Shown piece by piece: positions 1-6,673 of a DNA stretch of 9,198 bases. Every line of letters begins with the position of its first letter. Positions within the stretch are counted from its first letter, which is position 1. The DNA comes from Thermoplasmata archaeon (GTDB taxonomy: Archaea > Thermoplasmatota > Thermoplasmata > Lutacidiplasmatales > UBA184): the NCBI GenBank assembly GCA_030043835.1, contig JASHWY010000122.1, positions 1 to 9,198 of the forward strand. Direction: 5' to 3'. A program made the position numbers and the translations under genes. Below the pieces are notes generated by a model that did not search any database, had not been told where the DNA came from, and worked only from the letters and a program-made list of their open reading frames with translations.

Positions 1-1185
1 GCCGGTCACCTTCCAGTCCCGGAGCTGTCGGACGTAGAGGTCCTGGTCGCGAATCGAGCCCCAACCCAGGAAGGCATCGCTCGCCTCCTGGATGAGGTGC
101 TGCCCCACGACCACGCGCTCGGCGTGGTTCGGGTACGCGCTCGCCCCTGCGTACGGCTCGAGCGCCGACGCCATGGCCTGCTTCACCTGCAGGAACAGCG
201 GGTCGTCCGTGTCCTTATCGCCGACCAGCAGCAGCACGGAGCACACCGTTCCGACACTCCCGACCCCGACGACCTTCTGCGCCACGTCGACCAGCCGGTA
301 CCGCTCGAGCAGCATCCGACGTTCCTCGGGGAGGGTGCGCAAGTATCTCTGGAACAGCGCGTGGGAGAGCTCGGTCTCCTGCCCGCGCGGATAGTGCACG
401 ATGAGCGGAGGGTGGTCGCGGATCCGGTAGTCGCCGCCGACCGCGCGCGCGAGGTGCGGGAAGGCGGTGAGCGACGAGCGGGCGCGCGCTCGGCGCCCGT
501 ACCGGGCGATCACCCGGCGGGCGAGGCGGGCGACCTGACGCGAGACCCGGTCCGGGTCGAGGTGGGAGTACCAGACGTCGAGGTACCGCATCGTCGCGTA
601 GGCCGTCATGGCCGCCCGGTAGGCCCGGGCCGCCCGCAGGGCGGCCGCCTGACCGACGGCGCGTCGCATCCCGTTCGAACGGGTCGCGACGACGAGACTC
701 GTCGCGAGCCGCTTCACATCCCATTCCCAGGGGCCGGGCAGCGTCTCATCGAAGTCGTTGAGATCGAAGACCTCGTTCCGCTCGGGGGTGCCGAAGATCC
801 CGAAGTTGCTGAGGTGCGCGTCTCCCCCGAGCTGCACGTTAAGACCGGTTCGCGGTGTCCTCGCAAGGTCCGCCGCCATCACCGTCGCCGCGCCGCGGAG
901 GAACGCGAGCGGCGACAGCGACATTCGCCCGTAGCGGATCGGAAGCAGCTTCGGTATTCGGCCGGCGTTCGACGCGTCCAAGAGTTCGAGCGGATCCGGT
1001 CGATCCCGCTCGGGCGACCACCGTGCGTGGCGGGATCGGGGGACAGATTGCCGCAGACGTTTGCCGGCCCGGACGCGCTCCTCGCGCGAGAGCCAGCGCC
1101 CGGCCCCTGAAGAACTCTTCACGGGTTCCCGAAGAGGATCTCTCACGACTCGATCCCCTCGACCGGATCCCCGCGGATTCGCCAT
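1..1185 (-). CDS. DUF2252 family protein, kinase-like, 3' end cut by the window edge
   Basis: The visible part is 395 residues; the stop lies beyond the left edge. Family hallmarks are all present: IRYGRMSLSPLAF, then GDAHLSNFG (residues 121-129), FDLNDFDE (140-147), PGPWEWDVKRLA (150-161), KVVGVGSVGT (304-313), FLQVKQA (331-337), and QASD-like and YVRQLRDWK segments near the cut end. DUF2252 (COG4320) has no established function. The GDxHxxN and DFD motifs resemble the catalytic loop and metal-binding Asp of aminoglycoside-phosphotransferase-like kinases, and GVGSVG plus VK resembles the nucleotide-binding lobe, but in swapped order. I infer a phosphotransferase-like fold. No signal peptide or membrane segment is seen, so it is probably cytoplasmic. 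The start is the ATG at 1185, the first start codon after an in-frame stop that ends the upstream gene; GAGGT lies just 5' of it with short spacing. It probably shares a transcript with the cyclase-fold gene 33 bases upstream. Confidence 0.9.
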   Translation of the reverse strand, partial: MANPRGSGRGDRVVRDPLREPVKSSSGAGRWLSREERVRAGKRLRQSVPRSRHARWSPERDRPDPLELLDASNAGRIPKLLPIRYGRMSLSPLAFLRGAATVMAADLARTPRTGLNVQLGGDAHLSNFGIFGTPERNEVFDLNDFDETLPGPWEWDVKRLATSLVVATRSNGMRRAVGQAAALRAARAYRAAMTAYATMRYLDVWYSHLDPDRVSRQVARLARRVIARYGRRARARSSLTAFPHLARAVGGDYRIRDHPPLIVHYPRGQETELSHALFQRYLRTLPEERRMLLERYRLVDVAQKVVGVGSVGTVCSVLLLVGDKDTDDPLFLQVKQAMASALEPYAGASAYPNHAERVVVGQHLIQEASDAFLGWGSIRDQDLYVRQLRDWKVTG

Positions 1186-1218
1186 CGACCTCGGGTTCCT
1201 ATAGCGGCCGCGCCACCG

Positions 1219-2217
1219 CTAGGGGAGCCTCCCCGATCTCACCAGGAATCTGAGGGCATTCAACGTGATCATCTCGTTGGGTCCCTCTCGCCCCCAGTCG
1301 ACCACCTCCGTGCTGGCTCGGTTCAAGTCGACCTCGCTTAGGCGGCCCGATGGGCGTCCGGTGGCTTTTCCGAGGCGCCAATAACGGCCTTCCGGACGCC
1401 ACGTGCCGTCCCTCGAGCGCTTGGATTTCACGATATCGAAGGCCTCTCGCGTCCGAGGGTCTCCCGACTTGCCCGCCCGGTCCAGCACTCGTAGGGCCTG
1501 GAGTATGTCGTAATGCCAATACAGGGGATAGTGGAGTTTCACCCATCGGGCGTCCATGACGGTGTCCCCATGGCAGGACTTGAAGAGGCGATGCTTCAGA
1601 AAGAACTCGGCAGCTCGGTTGACCGCGTCGCGGACATCCCCGTCGCCCCTTACCCTTAGATATTCGTTCAAGCCCCAGAGGGTTGACAAGCTCTCGTAGA
1701 ACGAGGAGTGCCGGGCATCCTCCGCGGAATCGCAGTTCCACCCACCATCCGGCCACTGCCACTCGGCGAGCAACTCCGCGATCCGCTTCACCCGCGCATC
1801 ATCGGCCATCCCAAGCCTAGAGCACACGCCAACGGCGTTCCCCGGTATGGACGCATGTAGCCTCCACAACCCCGCGATCCTCGACGGTCTTGCCTCGGGC
1901 CACGGAAGCCGTGACAGGAGGTAACGGGCCGCCCTGCGAGCCACCTCGTTCTCGGGCGGGACTCCGAGCTCCACCGCCGAGACGAGACGCCAGTGCGGCC
2001 CTGCCCACTTCTTGTACCAGTGCACGCCAAACCCTCCGTCGGGTCGCTGGCCGGAGAGGAGGGCCTTTAGACGAGGGCCGTTGGGAATCTGCCGCTTCGC
2101 TGCGATAACTTCGCTCGCACCTTCTGGTCTGCCAAGAATGTCGGTGAGGGTGAAGTACCGCACCGAAGGATCCTTCGATCGAAGGAGCCAACGGACTCCC
2201 GGGTCCTCTCGATCCAT
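1219..2217 (-). CDS. Terpenoid cyclase/prenyltransferase-fold protein of unknown function
   Basis: A complete protein of 332 residues. Repeated Asp-Gly-Gly/Trp segments (QRPDGGFG at 57-64, WQWPDGGWNCD at 153-163, SRDGTWRP at 268-275) resemble the QW-type repeats of squalene cyclases and prenyltransferase beta subunits, which form alpha/alpha barrels. Other blocks typical of this stand-alone family are DPSVRYFTLTDILG (16-29), PGNAVG (125-130), HSSFYESLSTLWGL (170-183) and YWHYDILQALRVL (233-245). I see no DXDD protonation motif as in squalene-hopene cyclase, so a cyclase reaction is not supported; substrate and role are unknown. Homologues are sometimes mislabelled as nitrogen fixation protein, with no support here. 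The start is an ATG, the only one after an in-frame stop near 2254. No clear Shine-Dalgarno sequence precedes it, so it may be leaderless. Third-position GC looks lower than in neighbouring genes: about 63% in the first 65 codons by hand count, against roughly 80% in hemE. Confidence 0.85.
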   Translation of the reverse strand: MDREDPGVRWLLRSKDPSVRYFTLTDILGRPEGASEVIAAKRQIPNGPRLKALLSGQRPDGGFGVHWYKKWAGPHWRLVSAVELGVPPENEVARRAARYLLSRLPWPEARPSRIAGLWRLHASIPGNAVGVCSRLGMADDARVKRIAELLAEWQWPDGGWNCDSAEDARHSSFYESLSTLWGLNEYLRVRGDGDVRDAVNRAAEFFLKHRLFKSCHGDTVMDARWVKLHYPLYWHYDILQALRVLDRAGKSGDPRTREAFDIVKSKRSRDGTWRPEGRYWRLGKATGRPSGRLSEVDLNRASTEVVDWGREGPNEMITLNALRFLVRSGRLP

Positions 2218-2315
2218 GGGGGGTCGCCGTATCGGTAACTCGGCCGGGGCGCTTCATACTTCGGGCGGGGCCCGGCCCGAGGGCCTGCGCACCGCCGGCC
2301 CATGCCGCCGCGAAC

Positions 2316-2322
2316 GGTTATC
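2316..2322 (+). promoter_or_regulatory. Possible TATA-like element for the alcohol dehydrogenase gene
   Basis: A small AT-rich island (GGTTATC) sits in an otherwise very GC-rich divergent gap. If the host is an archaeon, a start of transcription about 26 bases downstream would fall near 2346 and leave a leader of roughly 60 bases before the ribosome-binding site. This is position and composition only. The rest of the gap (2218-2405) shows no other recognisable element. Confidence 0.25.
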
Positions 2323-2392
2323 CGCCTCCGCCCCTCCTCCGAGCAGTGGGCCGAAACGTGCCGTACGCACGCTTCTTGGCTCCCGGGAAGCC

Positions 2393-2400
2393 GGAGGTGA
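2393..2400 (+). promoter_or_regulatory. Strong Shine-Dalgarno site that sets the alcohol dehydrogenase start
   Basis: GGAGGTGA is a full match to the anti-Shine-Dalgarno complement and ends five bases before the ATG at 2406. It favours that ATG over the in-frame GTG at 2346. It also contains part of a second candidate start, the GTG at 2397, which would add only three residues. Confidence 0.7.
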
Positions 2401-2405
2401 AAGCG

Positions 2406-3413
2406 ATGGTGTTGCACGGCACCGCCGATGTAACGACCCGACCGCTATCGCGCGAAGACGCGCCGACGCCCGAACCCGGCGAGCACGAGGTCCTCGTTCG
2501 GGTAGAGCGGTGCGGCGTCTGCCGTACCGATCTCCACGTGGTCGAGGGGGACCTTCCGTCCGTTCGCCCCTCCGTAATCCCGGGCCACGAGATCGTAGGG
2601 AGGATCGTTGGCGTCGGGGGAGAGGTCGGTTCCCTTTCCGTGGGGCAGCGCGTGGGGATCCCGTGGCTCCGCTGGACCTGTAGACGGTGCGAGTACTGCG
2701 TCAGCGGGCGGGAGAACCTTTGCGAGAAGAAGCGGTTCACCGGCTACACCGAGAACGGTGGGTACGCCGAGTACGCCACCGGCGAGGACGGCTACGTGTT
2801 CCCGCTGCCCGATTGGGACGCCGCGAGCCTCGCCCCGCTGCTCTGCGCGGGGATCATCGGCTACCGAGCGCTCAAGCTCGCCCTCCCGCGACCGGGGGGA
2901 CGGATCGGCTTCTTCGGTTTCGGAGGCTCTGCTCACCTCGCCCTTCAGCTCGCCGCGAAGTTGGGGTACGAGACCGTCGCCTACTCGCGCAACCCGGCGC
3001 ACCTCGAACTCGCGGAGCGGCTCGGGGCGACGGCGTCAATCCTCACCGGCTCGAAGGGGACCGCCGCGCGGCCGCCCAGCCTCGACGGCGCGGTGGTCTT
3101 CGCTCCCGCCGGGGCCTCGGTCCTCGACGCGCTTTCCGAACTGAAGAAGGGCGGCCGTCTCTCGATCGCCTCGATCCACATGAGCCCGATCCCGGTGATC
3201 GACTACGACCGGCTCCTGTTCGGCGAGCGGACGATTGTCGGCGTAGAGTCGAACACGCGCGAAGACGCGCGGGAGTTCCTCGACCTAGCGACGCGCCTGC
3301 GACTCGAAAGCGCCGTGAGCGTCCGCCCGCTCGGTGAGGCGAACGAGGCCCTGGGTGCGCTCAAGGCCGGAGAGGTGGTCGGGGCCCTCGTACTGGACTG
3401 TAGCGTGGGCTAA
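2406..3413 (+). CDS. Zinc-dependent alcohol dehydrogenase (medium-chain family)
   Basis: A 335-residue medium-chain dehydrogenase/reductase that would interconvert an alcohol and its aldehyde or ketone with a nicotinamide cofactor in the cytoplasm. The catalytic domain carries GVCRTDLH with the first zinc ligand Cys39, GHE with His61-Glu62, and CAGIIGYRAL with Cys147. Four cysteines at 92, 95, 98 and 106 form the structural zinc lobe. The Rossmann domain has GFFGFGGSAH (about 168-177). The second strand ends in YSRN rather than an acidic residue, which suggests NADP(H) may be preferred; this is inference. Length and motifs match the AdhA-like single-domain group, and the substrate cannot be told. 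The start is the ATG with a perfect upstream ribosome-binding site. The GTG at 2397 would give the MKAMVL N-terminus common in relatives. It is divergent from the cyclase-fold gene and 83 bases ahead of an acyl-CoA dehydrogenase on the same strand. Confidence 0.93.
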   Translation: MVLHGTADVTTRPLSREDAPTPEPGEHEVLVRVERCGVCRTDLHVVEGDLPSVRPSVIPGHEIVGRIVGVGGEVGSLSVGQRVGIPWLRWTCRRCEYCVSGRENLCEKKRFTGYTENGGYAEYATGEDGYVFPLPDWDAASLAPLLCAGIIGYRALKLALPRPGGRIGFFGFGGSAHLALQLAAKLGYETVAYSRNPAHLELAERLGATASILTGSKGTAARPPSLDGAVVFAPAGASVLDALSELKKGGRLSIASIHMSPIPVIDYDRLLFGERTIVGVESNTREDAREFLDLATRLRLESAVSVRPLGEANEALGALKAGEVVGALVLDCSVG

Positions 3414-3456
3414 CGGCCCGGGTCAAGGAGATGGCCTAAGCGCCGCGCCCCCACAG

Positions 3457-3463
3457 GATATAC
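3457..3463 (+). promoter_or_regulatory. Possible TATA-like element for the acyl-CoA dehydrogenase gene
   Basis: GATATAC, followed by an A-rich stretch (CGAAAAGA), is the only AT-rich segment in the 83-base gap between the alcohol dehydrogenase stop and the TTG start. It is centred about 37 bases before the start, which would give a leader of around 10 bases in an archaeon. The element could mean that the two genes are transcribed separately. Confidence 0.25.
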
Positions 3464-3496
3464 GAAAAGAGCGCGTGACCCCAGGCTGGCGAGACG

Positions 3497-5134
3497 TTGG
3501 TCGTCGACTCGGTCTACGCGCACCTGTCCAATTCGTACGGACGGAACCACTTCGACGTCGATCGACCGTTCCGGTCGATGCTACGGTACTTCGTTCGCCA
3601 GCCTCTCGACCTTTCCTCACTCGGCGCGTTCGCCGGCAAGGAGCTCTACGAAGCGGCCGACTATGTGGACAAGGTCGCACGACCCCGGCTCGTCACGTGG
3701 AGCGTCAACGGCGAAAGAGTCGACGAGGTCTCGCTCGATTTCCTGGAACGGCAGGTCCTTGAGAAGCTGACCAAGGAGTTCGCTGTCAATCGCCCGCCGT
3801 ACCGAGGAGGAAGCTGGTTCGAGCACTACGCCGCGATCTATCTAGTGTCCGACCCCGGAATCGCGTGCATCCTCACCGTAACCAATCAGACCGCCCACGC
3901 ATTGTATAAGTACGGCGATGAAGCGCAGAAGAAGCTCATCCCGCGTCTGATCGGAGAGGAGGCGGACTGTAAGTTCGGAGCCACGTGGTTCACCGAACGG
4001 CAAGGTGGAAGCGATCTCGGCGCCAACCGGGTCGAGGCCTACCGCCAGGATGGGGGCTGGCGAATCACGGGCGACACGAAGTACTTCGCGAGCAACGCGG
4101 GCCTCGCAGACTACGCACTCGTTTCCGCACGACCGAAAGGAGGCCCGCCGGGCGCGAAGGGACTCGGAATGTTCCTGGTGCCGAAGTTCGATGCGGGCGG
4201 GCGAAGGAACTTCACCGTGCGTCGGCTCAAAGAGAAGAGCGCCACGGCGAGTGTCCCCACCGGGGAGGTGGAATTTCGCGACGCCGAGGCTCAACCGATA
4301 GGGGAGCTCAACAACGGCGTCTATTACATCCTCGAGAATCTGATGGTCTCGCGCCTTTCCAACTCGTTCGGCGCCCTCGGCATCGCTCGGAAGGCGTTCC
4401 TGGAGGCCTACTACTACGCTCAGAAGAGAAGGGCCTTTGGGAAGTTCCTGATCGAGCACCCGCTCGTCCAGCGAGACCTCTTGGACCTCGAAGTGTCCAT
4501 CGAAGGGTCGCTGGCACTGGCGCTCAAAGCGGTCGATCAGTTCGAGAAGTCGTGGAAGGAGCTCCCTCCGTACTCTGACGGGTACCACTATGCGAGGCTG
4601 CTGACTCACCTCACGAAGAACATCACCGCCGACATGGCGGCGCACTGTACGCAGACTGCGATGGAACTGCTCGGTGGCATAGGGTTCCTAGAGGAATACC
4701 CGGTGGAGAGACTGCATCGGGAGGCGCTCGTGCTCCCCATCTGGGAGGGGCCGAGCAACATCCAGGCCCTGGACATGCTGGAGGTGCTGGCGAAGAAGAA
4801 GTCTCACCTCTCGCTCCTCGGCGACTTGAGAACGCTGCGAGAGGGGATTCACGAAGCCAAGGACGTCGCCGAGCTCGCCGTGAACCGTGTAGAGGAGGCG
4901 CTCGCACAGCTTTCGTCCTTGAGCGAGGAGGCGGCTCAATTTTCCGCCAAGGACACGTTGAACGTCTTGGGCCACGGGATCGCCACGGTCATGCTGCTCG
5001 AGATCGGGGACCGGCTTGCCATCCCGCGGCTGACCGAGGTGGGTCGACTCTACGCTCGCCATTTCGTCGAAGGGAGGCCGTACCCGTCGGACGCTCTCAA
5101 CGATGCGAGGACGGTCTTCGCGATCGACGAGTAG
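3497..5134 (+). CDS. AidB-like acyl-CoA dehydrogenase
   Basis: A 545-residue flavoprotein, far longer than the roughly 380-residue beta-oxidation enzymes and close to AidB (about 540). Family motifs are WFTERQGGSD (164-173), WRITGDTKYFAS (188-199), LKEKSATASVPTGEVEF (244-260), the AFGKFLIEHPLVQRDLLDLE region (313-332) and LPIWEGPSNIQALD (413-426), where Glu417 is at the usual catalytic-base position. It should bind FAD and may oxidise an acyl-CoA, passing electrons to an electron-transfer flavoprotein. AidB of Escherichia coli is instead tied to alkylation stress and binds DNA through a basic C-terminal domain. Here residues 431-545 are net acidic by my count (14 Lys/Arg, 18 Asp/Glu), which argues against that role. 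The start is TTG, the only start codon between an upstream in-frame stop (3476-3478) and the conserved N-terminus; no strong ribosome-binding site is visible. The 3' end overlaps the convergent gene by 38 bases. Confidence 0.92.
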   Translation: MVVDSVYAHLSNSYGRNHFDVDRPFRSMLRYFVRQPLDLSSLGAFAGKELYEAADYVDKVARPRLVTWSVNGERVDEVSLDFLERQVLEKLTKEFAVNRPPYRGGSWFEHYAAIYLVSDPGIACILTVTNQTAHALYKYGDEAQKKLIPRLIGEEADCKFGATWFTERQGGSDLGANRVEAYRQDGGWRITGDTKYFASNAGLADYALVSARPKGGPPGAKGLGMFLVPKFDAGGRRNFTVRRLKEKSATASVPTGEVEFRDAEAQPIGELNNGVYYILENLMVSRLSNSFGALGIARKAFLEAYYYAQKRRAFGKFLIEHPLVQRDLLDLEVSIEGSLALALKAVDQFEKSWKELPPYSDGYHYARLLTHLTKNITADMAAHCTQTAMELLGGIGFLEEYPVERLHREALVLPIWEGPSNIQALDMLEVLAKKKSHLSLLGDLRTLREGIHEAKDVAELAVNRVEEALAQLSSLSEEAAQFSAKDTLNVLGHGIATVMLLEIGDRLAIPRLTEVGRLYARHFVEGRPYPSDALNDARTVFAIDE

Positions 5135-6482
5135 CCGTCGGCGAACCGACCGACTTTCGGTACACCGTCAATCCCTTCAGGAATCCGGTCAACACTTCCG
5201 CCATCCGGCCCTCGAGATCCTCGTACTCGTAACCGACGTTAACGATTCGCTGGGGGACCTTGATCAACCGGCGTAGGTCGACCGGGCTCCCGTCGAGGAC
5301 GATCTCCGCGCTCGACCGTCGGATCGTCTCCTCGAGTTCGCGGATCTGCTCGGCGCCGTACCCCATCGCCGGGAGCACCTTGTGGAGGTGGGGATATTGG
5401 TCGTACAACCGAGCGAGGCTACCGACCGCGGAGAGCTCGGCATCCACAATCACGGCCCCGTTCTTTTCCGCCGCGAGGGTTGCAGCCCCGAAGCCCATGC
5501 CGCCGTGAGTGAGGGTGGGTCCATCCTCCACGACCAGCACCCGACGGCCTTTGAGGTCGGGCGCCCCGGCAATCGTCACGCGGAGCGCACTTCGAAGGAC
5601 CCGGGCCCTCGGATTCACGCGAGCTGCGTTCTCCTCGACGGTTCGAACGTCCTCGGCCCGGGCGGAGTCGGTCTTGCTCACCACGATCACGTCGGCCATC
5701 CGGAAGTTCGTCTCGCCCGGATAGTAGGTGAGTTCGTGACCTGCCCGGTGCGGGTCCGCTACGACCAGCTGAAGGTCGGAGACGTAGAACGGAACGTCGT
5801 TGTTGCCGCCGTCCCAGAGAACGATGTCGGCCTCCTTTTCCGCGGCCCTTAAGATCGGTCCGTAGTCGACCCCGGCGAACACGACCGTTCCTTCGCGCAA
5901 GTGGGGCTCGTACTCCTCCCGCTCTTCGATGGTTGCGTGCGCTCCGTCGAGATCCTCCATCGAGGCGAACCGTTGGACCGCTTCGGCCGCGAGGTTTCCG
6001 TAGGGCATCGGGTGCCGTACGATTACGACGCGACGCCCTTGCGAGCGAAAATAGCGGGAGACGAACCGGGTGAGGGGGCTCTTACCGGCGCCGGTGCGGA
6101 CGGCGCAGATCGAGACAACGGGTTTCGTCGAACGGACCTGGGTCGCGCGGGGACCGGGGAGGAGGAAGTTCGCCCCCGCGGCCTGGGCGATCGAGGCTTT
6201 GTGCATCACCTCGACGTGAGGGAGGTCGGAGTAGGAGAGCACGACCAAGTCGACCCGCTCCCTCTCGACCAGTTGAGCAAGCTCCTGCTCGAGCACGATC
6301 GGGATCCCGTGCGGGTAGAGAGGCCCCGCAAGCTCGGGAGGATACGACCGACCGGCGATGTTCGGGATCTGGGCCGCGGTGAACGCGACGACCTCGTACT
6401 CGGGATGCCCGCGATAGAGCATGTTGAAGTTGTGGAAGTCCCGCCCGGCGGCACCGAGGATGACCACCCGCTGGCGGGGCAT
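5097..6482 (-). CDS. Predicted GTPase, cyclic 2,3-diphosphoglycerate synthetase-like
   Basis: A 461-residue protein of the family commonly labelled cyclic 2,3-diphosphoglycerate synthetase or predicted GTPase. It shows an N-terminal GAAGRDFHNFN block (10-20), AFTAAQIPNIAGRSYPPELAG (33-53), a P-loop-like RTGAGKS (129-135), RHPMPYG (156-162), WDGGNND (223-229), DPHRAGHELTYYPGE (243-257), SKTD (269-272, like the NKxD guanine motif) and VVEDGPTLTHGGMG (317-330). True synthetase makes cyclic 2,3-diphosphoglycerate from 2,3-diphosphoglycerate and ATP in some methanogens. Homologues are widespread elsewhere with no proven role, so the biochemical name is uncertain. Conserved sequence seems to end near residue 437; the last 24 residues are Arg/Ser-rich and the final part overlaps the convergent acyl-CoA dehydrogenase gene, so the tail may be a neutral extension. 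The start is an ATG with a TATA-like element about 27 bases upstream, which fits a leaderless transcript separate from the haem genes. Confidence 0.87.
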   Translation of the reverse strand: MPRQRVVILGAAGRDFHNFNMLYRGHPEYEVVAFTAAQIPNIAGRSYPPELAGPLYPHGIPIVLEQELAQLVERERVDLVVLSYSDLPHVEVMHKASIAQAAGANFLLPGPRATQVRSTKPVVSICAVRTGAGKSPLTRFVSRYFRSQGRRVVIVRHPMPYGNLAAEAVQRFASMEDLDGAHATIEEREEYEPHLREGTVVFAGVDYGPILRAAEKEADIVLWDGGNNDVPFYVSDLQLVVADPHRAGHELTYYPGETNFRMADVIVVSKTDSARAEDVRTVEENAARVNPRARVLRSALRVTIAGAPDLKGRRVLVVEDGPTLTHGGMGFGAATLAAEKNGAVIVDAELSAVGSLARLYDQYPHLHKVLPAMGYGAEQIRELEETIRRSSAEIVLDGSPVDLRRLIKVPQRIVNVGYEYEDLEGRMAEVLTGFLKGLTVYRKSVGSPTATRRSRRPSSHR

Positions 6483-6505
6483 GGGTAGAGGGACTTGGCG
6501 AGAGC

Positions 6506-6512
6506 GTTAAAG
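6506..6512 (-). promoter_or_regulatory. TATA-like element of a probable leaderless promoter
   Basis: On the minus strand CTTTAAC occupies positions -30 to -24 relative to the ATG at 6482, with only GC-rich sequence around it. This is where a TATA box sits when an archaeal transcript starts at the start codon, and no Shine-Dalgarno sequence lies between the two. No A-rich upstream BRE is evident, which lowers confidence. Confidence 0.45.
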
Positions 6513-6605
6513 CGCTGGGGGGAGACCCGCTTCGGCCAGCGGCCTTCCGCCCACGCTGACTCGCGTTCCCGGTGGCCGGAATACGCAACACCGAACGTCG
6601 TGGAA

Positions 6606-6620
6606 ACGGTCCCCGACCGT
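6606..6620. repeat. Short perfect inverted repeat between the haem genes and the GTPase-like gene
   Basis: ACGGTC and GACCGT, with a three-base CCC loop, form a six-base-pair hairpin about 75 bases beyond the hemH stop. No poly-T follows on either strand. The surrounding gap (6483-6692) holds this hairpin, the TATA-like element and the hemH stem-loop; I see no convincing gene in it. Confidence 0.35.
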
Positions 6621-6673
6621 CACCTCGTTGCGTCGCGTACGGCGAGGACGGTGATGCGGAACGGGGTGGCGAG

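Noticed and set aside
97..1110. Long plus-strand open frame of about 337 codons opposite the DUF2252 gene
   Set aside because: The minus-strand translation carries every DUF2252 motif. The plus-strand product is Arg-rich with no recognisable motif, as expected for antisense frames in GC-rich DNA.
2281..2301. GGGCC/GGCCC inverted repeat in the divergent gap
   Set aside because: Five-base GC arms are expected by chance at this composition.
3427..3439. GGAG followed by ATG GCC TAA between the two plus-strand genes
   Set aside because: It would encode only two residues and the ribosome-binding site touches the ATG. There is nothing to support an attenuator peptide.
5901..6488. Plus-strand open frame opposite the GTPase-like gene
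   Set aside because: It is antisense to a strongly conserved protein and has no domain of its own.
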